Shown here piece by piece: positions 1-9,119 of a DNA stretch of 64,000 nucleotides (within the stretch, counting starts at the first letter, position 1; each line of letters starts with the position of its first letter). The stretch is from Bacillus sp. CH30_1T (GTDB taxonomy: Bacteria; Bacillota; Bacilli; Bacillales; Bacillaceae_B): assembly GCF_008364765.1 (NCBI RefSeq), contig NZ_VTUY01000001.1, positions 249,526-313,525 on the forward strand, in the 5' to 3' direction. The position numbers and the translations under genes are program-made. The notes below the pieces were generated by a model. The model worked only from the letters and a program-made list of their open reading frames with translations. It did not search any database and was not told where the DNA came from.

Positions 1-27
1 ACAGAGAGGAAAAAAGAGTGAAGACTG

Positions 28-42
28 TTGTAACCGCTTTCT
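28..42. promoter_or_regulatory. Candidate cre (CcpA-binding) site
   Basis: TTGTAACCGCTTTCT fits the degenerate catabolite-responsive element consensus WTGNAANCGNWNNCW at every fixed position. It lies about 85 bases before the xylR promoter. Carbon catabolite control of xylose genes is usual in Bacillus, but the site may serve a gene lying left of the window on the minus strand instead. Confidence 0.5.
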
Positions 43-123
43 TATTTCTCAAACTAAATACCCCCAATATTCGTTTTTTTGAAACCAGATATGTTACTGA
101 TTTTAGATTACCACCGAAAACAA

Positions 124-155
124 TGTTTGTCTAGTGGATAAACTAAGTTTATAAT
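124..155 (+). promoter_or_regulatory. xylR-xynB promoter with overlapping xyl-type operator
   Basis: A sigma-A promoter is visible: TTGTCT at 127-132, a 17-base spacer and a perfect TATAAT at 150-155. The spacer and -35 are covered by an imperfect inverted repeat at 124-146, with left half TGTTTGTCTA and right half TGGATAAACTAA. It resembles the TTAGTTTGTTT / AAACAAACTAA xyl operators of Bacillus. The ROK regulator just downstream probably represses its own operon from here. Confidence 0.6.
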
Positions 156-209
156 AGAATTAGAAAATGGTACACTAAAGGAAAAATTGAGAAAGAATGG
201 AGCTTCCAA

Positions 210-1394
210 ATGAAAATGTCACAAACCTACAATCAGCATGTTGTCAAAAAAGGCAACAAGTCATTAGTCTTACAAACCATTCAGGAATTCACCCCTATCT
301 CAAGAGCAGACATTGCCAATAAAACAGGGCTGAACAAAGGAACGGTCTCCTCCCAGGTAAGTGAGCTCCTTAACGAAAACCTGATCCTCGAGTCCGGTCC
401 CGGAGTCTCAAGCGGCGGTAGAAGACCCGTCATGCTGTTATTCAACCATCTAGCCGGATACTCCATCGGGGTCGATATTGGTGTGAACTATATTCTCGGA
501 ATCCTGACCGACCTGCAGGGCAACATCAGGAATGAAAAACTGATTAAATTTCATGATTTAACGTATGAAGAAATAAAGGACGAACTGTTTACCATTGTCG
601 ATTCTCTTATTGAGTCAATGCCTGAAAGCCCCTATGGATTGGTAGGAATCGGAATCGGAGTGCCGGGAACGGTCAGCACAGACGGAGAGATTCTCCTCGC
701 CCCAAATTTAAATTGGAAGAATATCAACCTTAAAAAGACTATGGAAGCCAAATATAACATTGCCGTTCAAATCGAGAACGAAGCAAACGCGGGGGCTTAC
801 GGCGAGAAGAAATTCGGTGCAGGTAAAGATTCCACCAATATCATTTATGTCAGTGTCGGGATCGGAATCGGCGTCGGCCTTATTTTAAACGGTCAACTCT
901 ATAAAGGAAATAACGGTTTTTCCGGAGAACTTGGCCACATGACCATTGAAGTCGATGGTCCGGAATGCCGATGCGGGAACCAGGGATGCTGGGAATTATA
1001 TGCTTCGGAAAAAGCACTCGTCCATTCTGCCACAGAGCACGGCATCCAGCCGGAAAACGGCCAGACGCTTTCTCTTGAAAGCTTAAATGAACTAGCTGAA
1101 AACGGGGATGCAAATGTCATTCGTGTATTCGAAGGAATCGGCGGATACCTGGGAATCGGGATCAATAACATCATCAATATCTTCAATCCTGAACAAGTCA
1201 TCATCGGAAATCGCCTGGCATCTTGCTCTAAATGGCTGGAAGAACCATTAAAGAAGAAACAAGGTCAGACTCTGTTTACGCATCAGAAAGATTTGAGCAT
1301 CGATTTTTCACAGTTATCCACTCATGCCACTGCATTGGGCGTGGCTGCTTATGCAAGTGAAAACTTCTTGACCATCGATATCCAGGAAGTGTAA
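210..1394 (+). CDS. xylR: ROK-family transcriptional repressor, xylose-type (XylR)
   Basis: This is a DNA-binding repressor of the ROK family, here most likely sensing xylose or a xyloside. An N-terminal winged helix-turn-helix (about residues 15-65) is followed by a sugar-kinase-like fold. The ROK zinc site is complete: H243 in GELGHM and C253, C255 and C260 in CRCGNQGC. At 394 residues it has the family length. GGAG at 199-202 sits 7 bases before the first ATG, which supports this start. It is followed after 30 bases by a beta-xylosidase gene, and the promoter upstream overlaps a xyl-like operator, so autoregulation is likely. The xylose assignment rests on neighbour and operator. Confidence 0.85.
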   Translation: MKMSQTYNQHVVKKGNKSLVLQTIQEFTPISRADIANKTGLNKGTVSSQVSELLNENLILESGPGVSSGGRRPVMLLFNHLAGYSIGVDIGVNYILGILTDLQGNIRNEKLIKFHDLTYEEIKDELFTIVDSLIESMPESPYGLVGIGIGVPGTVSTDGEILLAPNLNWKNINLKKTMEAKYNIAVQIENEANAGAYGEKKFGAGKDSTNIIYVSVGIGIGVGLILNGQLYKGNNGFSGELGHMTIEVDGPECRCGNQGCWELYASEKALVHSATEHGIQPENGQTLSLESLNELAENGDANVIRVFEGIGGYLGIGINNIINIFNPEQVIIGNRLASCSKWLEEPLKKKQGQTLFTHQKDLSIDFSQLSTHATALGVAAYASENFLTIDIQEV

Positions 1395-1424
1395 ATCTAT
1401 TTTCTATAGGAGAGGTGCAGAACA

Positions 1425-3035
1425 ATGACAACGATTCAAAACCCGATTTTACCAGGCTTCAATCCTGACCCAAGTATTTGCCGTGCAGGAGAGGATTATT
1501 ACATTGCCGTTTCTACCTTCGAATGGTTTCCGGGAGTCGGGATCTACCACTCAAAGGACTTAAAAAATTGGCGACTCGTGTCCCGTCCCCTGAACCGCCT
1601 CAGTCAATTGAACATGTTGGGCAACCCCGATTCAGGCGGGATTTGGGCCCCTGCCCTCTCTTATCGTGATGGCAGGTTCTGGCTGATCTACACCGATGTG
1701 AAAGTTGTCGAAGGACAGTGGAAGGACAGCCATAATTACCTCGTTACCTGCGAAACCATTGACGGCGAGTGGTCTGAACCGATCCATTTGAACAGCTCAG
1801 GCTTCGACCCTTCATTATTTCATGATGAAGATGGCAGGAAGTATCTCGTCAATATGCTCTGGGATCACCGCGTCGGCAATCACAACTTCTACGGCATCGT
1901 CATGCAGGAATACAGTGTGAGCGAACGAAAGCTGATCGGCAAAAAGGAAATCATTTTCAAAGGCACGGATATCAAGCTGACGGAAGCACCTCATCTGTAC
2001 AAAATAAACGGCTATTACTACCTTCTCACAGCAGAAGGCGGAACGAAATACGATCATCAGGCCACCATCGCCCGCTCGAAGGATCTATGGGGACCATATG
2101 AAGTGCATCCTGACAATCCATTGATCACGTCGTTCCCTTATCCAAGAAACCCGCTGCAAAAAGCCGGACACGCTTCCATCGTTCAGACCCATACAGATGA
2201 ATGGTTCCTTGTCCATTTAACAGGACGCCCGCTGCCGCAGGAAAATAAACCAATGCTTGACCCACGCGGCTTTTGCCCCCTAGGTCGGGAAACCGCCATC
2301 CAGCGTCTTGAATGGAAGAATGATTGGCCTTACGTCACAGGAGGCAACCAGCCGTCAGTAGAAATCCAGGGACCTGCTGTTGAAGAAGTTCCATGGGAAA
2401 GAGATATTGAAGAGAAGGACGACTTTAATAGTGACTCTCTGAATCTTCACTTCCAATCCCTGCGCATTCCATTGGGTGAAGACATCGTTTCATTAAAGGA
2501 TAATCCTGGACACCTCCGTCTATATGGCAGAGAATCGTTATCTTCAAAATTCACACAGGCCCATATCGCAAGACGTTGGCAGCATTTCAACTTCACTGCC
2601 GAAACCAAGGTCGCCTTTAACCCGGACACTTTCCAGCAGGCAGCCGGACTAGTAAACTACTACAATACGCAAAACTGGTCTGCCCTGCAAATCACCTGGC
2701 ATGAAGAACACGGCCGAATTCTCGATCTGACCGTCTGTGACAACTTCACCTTCAGCCAGTTGCTGAAAGATGACCCAATCGTCATCCCGGAAGACGTCGA
2801 ATCTGTCTACTTGCGTGTAAATGTAAGCACTGCCATCTATGAATATTCATACTCCTTTGACGGAGAAAACTGGACAAAGATCCCTGTTAAGCTGGATTCT
2901 CACAAACTATCAGACGATTACATCCAGGGAGGCGGCTTCTTTACAGGAGCCTTCGTCGGAATGCAATGCCAGGACACTTCCGGACAGAAATTGCATGCTG
3001 ATTTTGATTACTTTGTTTATAAGGAAGGGAATTAA
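1425..3035 (+). CDS. xynB: Glycoside hydrolase family 43 beta-xylosidase
   Basis: This intracellular enzyme trims xylose from the non-reducing end of xylo-oligosaccharides. The 536 residues match the two-domain GH43 xylosidases: a five-bladed propeller (about 1-320) and a C-terminal beta-sandwich (about 335-530). The three catalytic acids fall where the family has them: D15 in FNPDP, D128 in SGFDPS and E187 in LTEAPH. There is no signal peptide, so the substrate must be imported by a transporter not seen here. A strong site (AGGAGAGGTG) precedes the ATG. It probably shares a transcript with xylR, and a long hairpin follows. Confidence 0.93.
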   Translation: MTTIQNPILPGFNPDPSICRAGEDYYIAVSTFEWFPGVGIYHSKDLKNWRLVSRPLNRLSQLNMLGNPDSGGIWAPALSYRDGRFWLIYTDVKVVEGQWKDSHNYLVTCETIDGEWSEPIHLNSSGFDPSLFHDEDGRKYLVNMLWDHRVGNHNFYGIVMQEYSVSERKLIGKKEIIFKGTDIKLTEAPHLYKINGYYYLLTAEGGTKYDHQATIARSKDLWGPYEVHPDNPLITSFPYPRNPLQKAGHASIVQTHTDEWFLVHLTGRPLPQENKPMLDPRGFCPLGRETAIQRLEWKNDWPYVTGGNQPSVEIQGPAVEEVPWERDIEEKDDFNSDSLNLHFQSLRIPLGEDIVSLKDNPGHLRLYGRESLSSKFTQAHIARRWQHFNFTAETKVAFNPDTFQQAAGLVNYYNTQNWSALQITWHEEHGRILDLTVCDNFTFSQLLKDDPIVIPEDVESVYLRVNVSTAIYEYSYSFDGENWTKIPVKLDSHKLSDDYIQGGGFFTGAFVGMQCQDTSGQKLHADFDYFVYKEGN

Positions 3036-3105
3036 TCCTACTCGTAATCATAGTTGATTCTCCATTCAGGTTCCCTGTTCAATACGTTTAGATCAAAAGA
3101 AAACA

Positions 3106-3159
3106 AAAGGTCCGTCCCTCACCACGGTAAAACTTTACCGCAATGAGGGACGGACCTTT
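3106..3159. terminator. Long hairpin, probable bidirectional terminator (GGTCCGTCCCTC repeat)
   Basis: Arms AAAGGTCCGTCCCTCA (3106-3121) and TGAGGGACGGACCTTT (3144-3159) are perfectly complementary, with a second inner stem CGGTAAA/TTTACCG. T-rich sequence follows on both strands. It lies between the convergent xynB and EamA genes. The outer arm is the same sequence as in the hairpin after ahpF, so it is also a dispersed repeat. Confidence 0.7.
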
Positions 3160-3187
3160 CTTTTATTCTTTTATCATTGTACTCCCA

Positions 3188-4075
3188 TTACGATATGGAT
3201 TTTATTCTCCCTTTTAATTTTAAATTGCCGATCACAATTCCACATAAAATGATGATAACTCCTATCCATTGTGAAAAACTGACTACTTCAGCCAATATTA
3301 GAGCGGACATGGTTACAGCCACTGGAAGTTCAGAAGCAGTTAAGATTGTGCCAAGTCCTGGTCCAACATGGGGCATGCCGATTGAAAATAAGAGAGGTGG
3401 TAAAGCAACGCCAAAAAAGCCGAGCAATAAACCATACTGTGCGACCCCCGTCAAGGTAGGTAAATCAAATAAAAACGTGGGTGGAAATATTAAAAATACG
3501 ACAATTAAACCACCTGTGGAAAGGAAAGCACTTTTCAAGACGGGTGGAGAATCTTTTCCGACAGAACTGCTGAGTGTTATAAAAGTGGTAAACGTCAAAG
3601 CCGAAAGTAATCCCCAGACAGTTCCTTGCATGGATAGAACAACTTCACTCTTTGCAACTGCGCCAGCAGCTAAAATGGAGCCGATTATTAGTATGCCAAT
3701 TGAGATGATTTTACCTTTAGTTGGTTTTTCTTTATATAAAATCCACTCAAATAGTGTGCCAATCCAAACAAATTGAAATAGAAAAATGATTGCAAGCGAA
3801 GCATTAAGTGTCTGCAGCGCCTGATAATAGAACACACCTGTCAGTCCAAATGGAATTCCAGATAATAATAGTTTGAAAGCTTGATTGAAAGGTATTCCTT
3901 TCTTTTTTGTAAACAGAACCAGCACCCAGGTAAGCAAAGCTCCAAATAAATATTGGCCACCTGTTACCTCTGTTACTGAAAACCCTGCTGAATAAGCAAG
4001 TTTGACAAATGTAGATAAGATTCCATAACAGCATCCACCCAAAAAAACAATCAATGCATATTGCCAAGTTTTCAT
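3188..4075 (-). CDS. EamA/DMT-family membrane transporter
   Basis: A 295-residue polytopic protein with about ten hydrophobic helices in two repeated EamA halves, the layout of drug/metabolite transporter superfamily carriers. Substrate unknown; relatives export amino acids, nucleobases or other metabolites. I place the start at ATG 4075 (MKTWQYAL) because GGGGGAG lies just upstream; an in-frame ATG at 4114 has no ribosome site. It has its own promoter at 4324-4352 and a leader of about 240 bases ending in an intrinsic-terminator-like hairpin, so expression may be set by attenuation. Confidence 0.85.
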   Translation of the reverse strand: MKTWQYALIVFLGGCCYGILSTFVKLAYSAGFSVTEVTGGQYLFGALLTWVLVLFTKKKGIPFNQAFKLLLSGIPFGLTGVFYYQALQTLNASLAIIFLFQFVWIGTLFEWILYKEKPTKGKIISIGILIIGSILAAGAVAKSEVVLSMQGTVWGLLSALTFTTFITLSSSVGKDSPPVLKSAFLSTGGLIVVFLIFPPTFLFDLPTLTGVAQYGLLLGFFGVALPPLLFSIGMPHVGPGLGTILTASELPVAVTMSALILAEVVSFSQWIGVIIILCGIVIGNLKLKGRIKSIS

Positions 4076-4100
4076 TTTTTCTCCCCCTTTTCTACACATA

Positions 4101-4135
4101 AAAAAACCACACAATTGTCAATTGACATTGTGTGG
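4101..4135 (-). promoter_or_regulatory. Leader terminator hairpin (attenuator candidate) before the EamA gene
   Basis: On the minus strand the left arm CCACACAATGTC, loop AATT, right arm GAC-A-ATTGTGTGG form a 12-bp stem with one bulged A, followed by TTTTTT. It lies between the predicted promoter and the ribosome site of the transporter gene, 25 bases before the ATG. The plus strand has no T-run. This is the form of a transcription attenuator, but no known riboswitch motif was recognised upstream. Confidence 0.55.
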
Positions 4136-4323
4136 CGAAAATAGAGCTGCCTCTATAAAAATCCACTTCCTAAAAAGGTTTTATCACTATAATAAATGTA
4201 CGAAATCAAAACTACTAAAAAGACTGTTTTTATCGATAATTTTCCTAATTAATTGGAGCGGAAAACAATCATTCATCTCTTGTATGAAAGCAATCATGTT
4301 TACGACAAGATACTTTCATGCTT

Positions 4324-4352
4324 ATTATACCATTTCCGATTGGCACTGTCAG
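4324..4352 (-). promoter_or_regulatory. Sigma-A promoter of the EamA transporter gene
   Basis: Minus strand: CTGACA (4352-4347), 17-base spacer, TATAAT (4329-4324), with TGG before the -10 giving an extended -10. The -35 overlaps the stop codon of the upstream SRPBCC gene. A start near 4317 would give a leader of about 240 bases. Confidence 0.6.
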
Positions 4353-4819
4353 GAGCTTGTCACTTTATTTTTCTCCAAATAATCTCTCAAGGAATCCAAA
4401 TCCTTTGCGCAAGCCTTCTTAAAGACGCCTGCCATTAATTTACCGAACAATTTCGACAGTCCGGTCAGTCCTCTGATTTCACCAAGTAACGTAACCTCTG
4501 TTTGATCACCTGATGAAGTCAGCAAATAGGTAAATATAAATTCTCCTTTGCCTGTCGTCCCCTTCGTACCGTCGCATCGCAGCACAATCTTATCATGCTC
4601 TTTCAGCTCCACTACCTCAAAATGTTCTGAAGCCTCTTTGCCGAACATCTTCCTCGTTTCTTTCCACTCACTACCTTCACGGAGTGGTCCTTCATCCATC
4701 CTCTCTATTCCCACTAACCCTTGCATCCATTGTTTGGCAGATTCAAGGTCTAATAAACTCGCATATGCTTCTTCTTTGGAAACCTGGAAGATTCTTTTCA
4801 CTTCGAAAGGGATACTCAA
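4349..4819 (-). CDS. SRPBCC / START-like fold protein
   Basis: A 156-residue single-domain protein of the SRPBCC (Bet v1/polyketide cyclase-like) ligand-binding superfamily, judging from the order of the N-terminal strand, FQVSKEEAYASLLD helix and long C-terminal helix. The ligand is unknown. The start is TTG at 4819: AGGAGGT lies 7 bases before it, whereas the in-frame ATG at 4867 has no ribosome site. The stop codon overlaps the next gene's promoter, so it is probably transcribed alone. Confidence 0.7.
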   Translation of the reverse strand: MSIPFEVKRIFQVSKEEAYASLLDLESAKQWMQGLVGIERMDEGPLREGSEWKETRKMFGKEASEHFEVVELKEHDKIVLRCDGTKGTTGKGEFIFTYLLTSSGDQTEVTLLGEIRGLTGLSKLFGKLMAGVFKKACAKDLDSLRDYLEKNKVTSS

Positions 4820-4986
4820 ATGGAATGACCTCCTAAAATATTTCGTACTTTTGAATAGATTTGACAACTTTATCTTATTTCCTTCTTTTATTCGTTAATG
4901 GTTTCACGAAATGTTAAACCATAATAAGGCTGTACCTGAGTCCCATTACGCTAAACAGCAGTGTACCGAGACTTAGGCCCAAAGAT

Positions 4987-6939
4987 TTAATTGACTACCG
5001 AAATCACCTTCAACTCCCTGCACAACTCTACCAATGCCTCAACATAATCGGGATACCATTGCCCAGTTTCATAGTTTGTTACATCCATTATCTCTTTTAT
5101 GGTCCGCCTTCCATCCATCCAGTAAAAGATGAAGTCAGCATACCCCATCGGTGCTTTCCGTTCTATAACGTTCAGCCAGTGCAATCGTCTTTCTAAAGAG
5201 AGCCCTTTGATTTCATCCGATAATCGGATCGGGGCTTTGTAGTTTCTGCGGTAGATGCAGTTCATCCACTCTTGATCTACTTGTTCCTCACGAATTGGTT
5301 TGTCTATCGCTTCGGTTTCGGCAATTTCCCAAATCAGATCCGCTTGTCGTTGAATCATGTTTCTCATTTGCTTTAGATACTCTTGTAACCTTCTAAACCC
5401 TCTATGGTTGGCATATGTACTTAGTTGATCAAGAGATTGTTCTTCATATTGAGAAAAGAGTGCGTAAGCTTGATGGCTCTCTTCCTTCGTTCGATTCCCT
5501 TTCACCAGCCAGTCTTTCGCTTCACTTAGATACGTTCCGATTTTTCCTAAGTGATGGGATGTATAGGAGAGCCCTTCTGATTCTTCCCCAGTCGCTAAGC
5601 CATAGCCATATAGGGAGGTAACGGCTCCCACTACTTTCATCATGTTTTCATCGAGATTACTAGGAGAGTCCGACGTCGTGTGATAATGCTTGTCCGGCCA
5701 TTGAATCAGCATCGGACACGGAATGCCGATCGTTGGATCTGAGATGATATAGTGATCGCTTCCTCCAGAAAACCGTGTTTTGACATAATGCACCGTACTA
5801 TAGGTAGACGTTCCGGTAAAATTACTTGTATTGGTTGCCACTTCTTCCACCAGGCGATACAGATACCGGTCGACGAAGGTCGGGTTAGCCATGGGGGGCT
5901 GTTCTATACAAAGGGGACCTCCTCCTTTTGTTTGATCAGCTCCCACCATATCCAAGTTCAATCCCGCAACTGTAAGAGGGATACGATCCGGATGTTGGTG
6001 AAAATATGCGGCAGTTCCTGTCATTTCGGGCATCATCAGGAATCGGATGCCAAGCTCCGGTTTTGGCAGTTTTCCTTCTCTTATGAGTCTGGTTAAGGTC
6101 CTCATCACTTCCATTAAGGTTCCTGGTCCTGATGCATTGTCCTGTCCACCAGGGTAAGGGTGACAAAGATGACTGACGAGCAGGATCTCCTGTTCTTTTT
6201 TACCAGGAATGACATACTCGATATTTTCGAGCTGTCCTTCTTTTAAGTGTGATGTAACAGACGCTTTCATTGTGACGGTTTGATGTTTCGCTAAATGTCT
6301 GAGCTCTTCCCCTATTCGTGGGGAAACGACAAATCCGAATGACTTTGCTTCTTCCTCCGTATGCCACCAATACGAGGTATATTGCCTCGTGTCAGGCATA
6401 TCCATACGGGATCGGATGGGAGTGAATTCTGCCAGATTATCGAATATGAGACCTGCACAGTGGTATTTCTCGACTGCCAGTGCATGAACGATAAACTGAT
6501 TGCCCCTCACCAGTGCGATTTTCCCCTCAAGATCAAGGCCCTGATAGCTGCTTTCATTCTCTGCATCTTCAATCACCACGAGTTCAGCCTGGATCCCTCC
6601 AGGTGGTGTGGAGACACTTCGTTGGATCACAGAGATCTCTTCTTCTTCAAACCGGGCAATCCGTTTGCGCTCAGGTGTTTCAATCCAAAGTTCTGCATGT
6701 TCACATTCCCATTCGTGAAAAGAATGATGGGACAAGTACCGCTCGCCGAACTTGGCAGGATAGGACACTAATTCAGCTTCCACCCCATCCCTCTTGAGCA
6801 GCTGCAAGACTTCCTTTGCCGCTTGTCTGTATCCAGGTGATGCCTGGATCCGATGATATTGTCCAATTCTTTCGGCATATCGATAAGCCTGCCTCCCCGA
6901 CAGCTCTTTTTCAATGATCGCTTTCCATTCATGAAACAT
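4987..6939 (-). CDS. DUF4910-type M28-like zinc peptidase with PA domain
   Basis: A 650-residue cytoplasmic protein resembling DUF4910 aminopeptidase-like proteins. A protease-associated-like insert lies at about 115-235, followed by an M28 metallopeptidase-type core. The expected metal ligands are visible: H260 or its neighbour in SHLCHP, D267 in GGQDNASG, E305 in MMPEMTG, D330 in LNLDMVG and the HYHTTSD region. The C-terminal third (about 480-650) has no assignment. Start ATG 6939 is preferred; a run of nine G sits just upstream and could pair with 16S rRNA, while an ATG at 6957 precedes the same run. Substrate unknown. Confidence 0.75.
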   Translation of the reverse strand: MFHEWKAIIEKELSGRQAYRYAERIGQYHRIQASPGYRQAAKEVLQLLKRDGVEAELVSYPAKFGERYLSHHSFHEWECEHAELWIETPERKRIARFEEEEISVIQRSVSTPPGGIQAELVVIEDAENESSYQGLDLEGKIALVRGNQFIVHALAVEKYHCAGLIFDNLAEFTPIRSRMDMPDTRQYTSYWWHTEEEAKSFGFVVSPRIGEELRHLAKHQTVTMKASVTSHLKEGQLENIEYVIPGKKEQEILLVSHLCHPYPGGQDNASGPGTLMEVMRTLTRLIREGKLPKPELGIRFLMMPEMTGTAAYFHQHPDRIPLTVAGLNLDMVGADQTKGGGPLCIEQPPMANPTFVDRYLYRLVEEVATNTSNFTGTSTYSTVHYVKTRFSGGSDHYIISDPTIGIPCPMLIQWPDKHYHTTSDSPSNLDENMMKVVGAVTSLYGYGLATGEESEGLSYTSHHLGKIGTYLSEAKDWLVKGNRTKEESHQAYALFSQYEEQSLDQLSTYANHRGFRRLQEYLKQMRNMIQRQADLIWEIAETEAIDKPIREEQVDQEWMNCIYRRNYKAPIRLSDEIKGLSLERRLHWLNVIERKAPMGYADFIFYWMDGRRTIKEIMDVTNYETGQWYPDYVEALVELCRELKVISVVN

Positions 6940-7090
6940 TCTTTCGCCCCCCCCCATTTCTCTTTTATTCTATTATTAAAAGGATAATCTTTTAAATTTG
7001 GTGAAAGAGATCATTCCAGATTCTTATATTGTCTCCTAATGGGAAAACGGACCTGTCCCCTTGTCTATTTAGTCTTATTATTCTAATCTG

Positions 7091-7834
7091 TTACCTGGCG
7101 GATATGGCGCCGAGACTAACCAGCCACTCAACTAATTCGGAAGCGTTGCTGCGACGTGCGGTATCGAGTGGAGTGAGATCATCATAGCCGACCCAATTAA
7201 GATCCGCACCCTGCTCCAGGAGGTATTGAGTAACCTTCAACTGTCCACCATGACACGCCAGCCAGAATGCCTCGGTGATCTCATTGGAGGCAGGTAATTT
7301 TCTGCCCTCAAAACGTTCGTTGATGCGATCCATTAGCCCAAGTGCAGCTTCATTCCAGAGCTTGGTTTGTGCCCCGCGCTCGACTAGACGGCGTGCTGCA
7401 TGCCACTGTCCAAATGCCACCGCATCGTCTAACGGAGTGCCGCCTCCGATGACTGCTCCTGTAGCCTCAATGTCTGCACCTGCATCGAGGAGAGCGTCAA
7501 GCACTTCAATGTCATTACTGCTCGCAGCCCAATGAAGTGGCGTTTCGGTGTGCGGTCCGGTGAATCGAGCGTTCACCTCTGCACCAGCACCGACCAATAA
7601 GTTCACTGTAGACGCACCATTAGGGAAGTGGCCAGGCCAATCAGTCACAACATGAAGCAACGTACGAGACATCCCCAAGCTATTGCATTTGTCATCATTA
7701 TCTCTTCCAATAATTCTCGCCGTAACCAAACCTGGATTTTCAGCAAGCTGTCGCTTTAACGATTGGACGTCACCTGTATGAATCGACTTTACAACTTCAC
7801 AGGTCAACGCGTCATCTTCGAAAATAAAGTCCAC
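7091..7834 (-). CDS. Ankyrin-repeat protein, possibly acquired
   Basis: A 247-residue protein made largely of ankyrin repeats, for example TPLHWAASSNDIEVLDALL and TPLDDAVAFGQWHAARRLV, ending with LTPLDTARRS. Such proteins bind partner proteins; no enzymatic domain is visible. GTG at 7834 with GGGGAG 6 bases upstream is the likely start. By eye the gene is more G+C-rich, with codons (CGC, GCG, CTC) rarer in its neighbours, suggesting transfer from a higher-G+C genome. It stands alone, downstream of germination operon 1 on the same strand. Confidence 0.75.
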   Translation of the reverse strand: MDFIFEDDALTCEVVKSIHTGDVQSLKRQLAENPGLVTARIIGRDNDDKCNSLGMSRTLLHVVTDWPGHFPNGASTVNLLVGAGAEVNARFTGPHTETPLHWAASSNDIEVLDALLDAGADIEATGAVIGGGTPLDDAVAFGQWHAARRLVERGAQTKLWNEAALGLMDRINERFEGRKLPASNEITEAFWLACHGGQLKVTQYLLEQGADLNWVGYDDLTPLDTARRSNASELVEWLVSLGAISAR

Positions 7835-7991
7835 ATTTATCTCCCCTCTCAATCAATAACATTAAACAGGAATCCTATTATTTTATAGCATAACGTAAAT
7901 TTTCAAGATGCCTTACCTAAATTCCTTCCTTATATAGAATATAGCCCAAACAAAAAGACACGGTTGTTTTCAGTGGTTTACTACCGTTTTA

Positions 7992-9119
7992 CTACTCATA
8001 TATACCAGAGTTCATAATGACTACCTTCACGCTTGAATGGAACTGTACCTTTTTATATGCTTGTTCCCAATTTACTTGCTTCCACTGTTCAGGATGATTT
8101 GCTTTTAGATGATGTCCTATCCGGTACAAATCACAGTTGTGTTCTTGCAATTTCCGAATGGTTTTTTTAGCTTTTTCCGTAAGCTCCTTTGATGCGATCT
8201 TACTAAACTTCTTTCTATCTTCTTCCTGAAACTTCTCTTCGTGATCAAACTCTTGAATATGAGCAAATAACTCTGTTTTTAAATCCACAACAATTGTTCC
8301 ATCCTTAGACACTTTCACATCCATATCTCTTTTTGAATCCCGAATGACTAATGTCATATAGTTTTTAACCATGGGCTTTAAATCTTGTAGGACCTTAAGT
8401 GTAATAACTGCTTCTTCAGGTTTTTGACCTGTAAATATAAGACTGAGAAACGATTCCTCTGGAGTCAATATCCCAACAAGCTTATTGTCATGAATGATTC
8501 CTGACCCTATCACATTTGGCTCATTATTAATTAATTCCAGCAAGGGAAAAATAGTCCCCATTCCTTTAGATTTGATTTCAGATTCAACGGAACCAATATT
8601 TTCTTTTGAGATGATGAATTTCTTTTCCTGACTCTTGATGATTTCTGATAGATAGGGGCCTACTAATGGATCTTTTTGAGATACAGCTTCTATCATTTTT
8701 TTTGCGCTGCCTTTAACAATTGCAAATTTAGCTGATAAATCACTTAATGGGTCCCGATAAAATAGATCCAGGAAAGAAGATATATTTTGTTCAGCCATTT
8801 CGTCACTCATTAAGACAATTTCATTTTTAGAAGCATTTAAGGTTTTAGGTATCTTTCGGTCGATATTTACTCTAGCATTTCTAACTGTGTCTCCAACCTC
8901 TGAAACCAATTTTTTTTCAACTTGTTCCCCTCCACTCCCGGCAGGTTGATCTGTTTCAGTGTTTCCTGTGAGAGACGTAATTGAAACTTCAACTTTTCCT
9001 TCTTCATATAAATCTAGTCCGACACTCATGATTAAATTCGTATCTTTTAAAAGCTCTTGATCCCAACAACCTGTTAAAAATAATGAAAGAGTAATAATCC
9101 AGAGGAGCTGCCTTTTCAT
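7992..9119 (-). CDS. Germinant receptor C subunit (Ger(x)C lipoprotein), operon 1
   Basis: A spore germination lipoprotein of 375 residues. The N-terminal signal ends in a lipobox (FLTGC, C18) and is followed by the WDQELL motif typical of GerAC/GerKC proteins. It would be anchored to the spore inner membrane as the C subunit of a nutrient receptor. The start is ATG 9119 with AGGGGGA before it; the longer open frame to 9224 overlaps the preceding gene. It overlaps the B subunit by 4 bases (ATGA) and is the last gene of an A-B-C operon, presumably made in the forespore. Confidence 0.92.
   Translation of the reverse strand: MKRQLLWIITLSLFLTGCWDQELLKDTNLIMSVGLDLYEEGKVEVSITSLTGNTETDQPAGSGGEQVEKKLVSEVGDTVRNARVNIDRKIPKTLNASKNEIVLMSDEMAEQNISSFLDLFYRDPLSDLSAKFAIVKGSAKKMIEAVSQKDPLVGPYLSEIIKSQEKKFIISKENIGSVESEIKSKGMGTIFPLLELINNEPNVIGSGIIHDNKLVGILTPEESFLSLIFTGQKPEEAVITLKVLQDLKPMVKNYMTLVIRDSKRDMDVKVSKDGTIVVDLKTELFAHIQEFDHEEKFQEEDRKKFSKIASKELTEKAKKTIRKLQEHNCDLYRIGHHLKANHPEQWKQVNWEQAYKKVQFHSSVKVVIMNSGIYE

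Noticed and set aside
3177-3776. 199-codon plus-strand open frame opposite the EamA gene
   Set aside because: It is antisense to a clear membrane transporter, has no ribosome site and its translation has no protein-like features; a shadow of the real gene.
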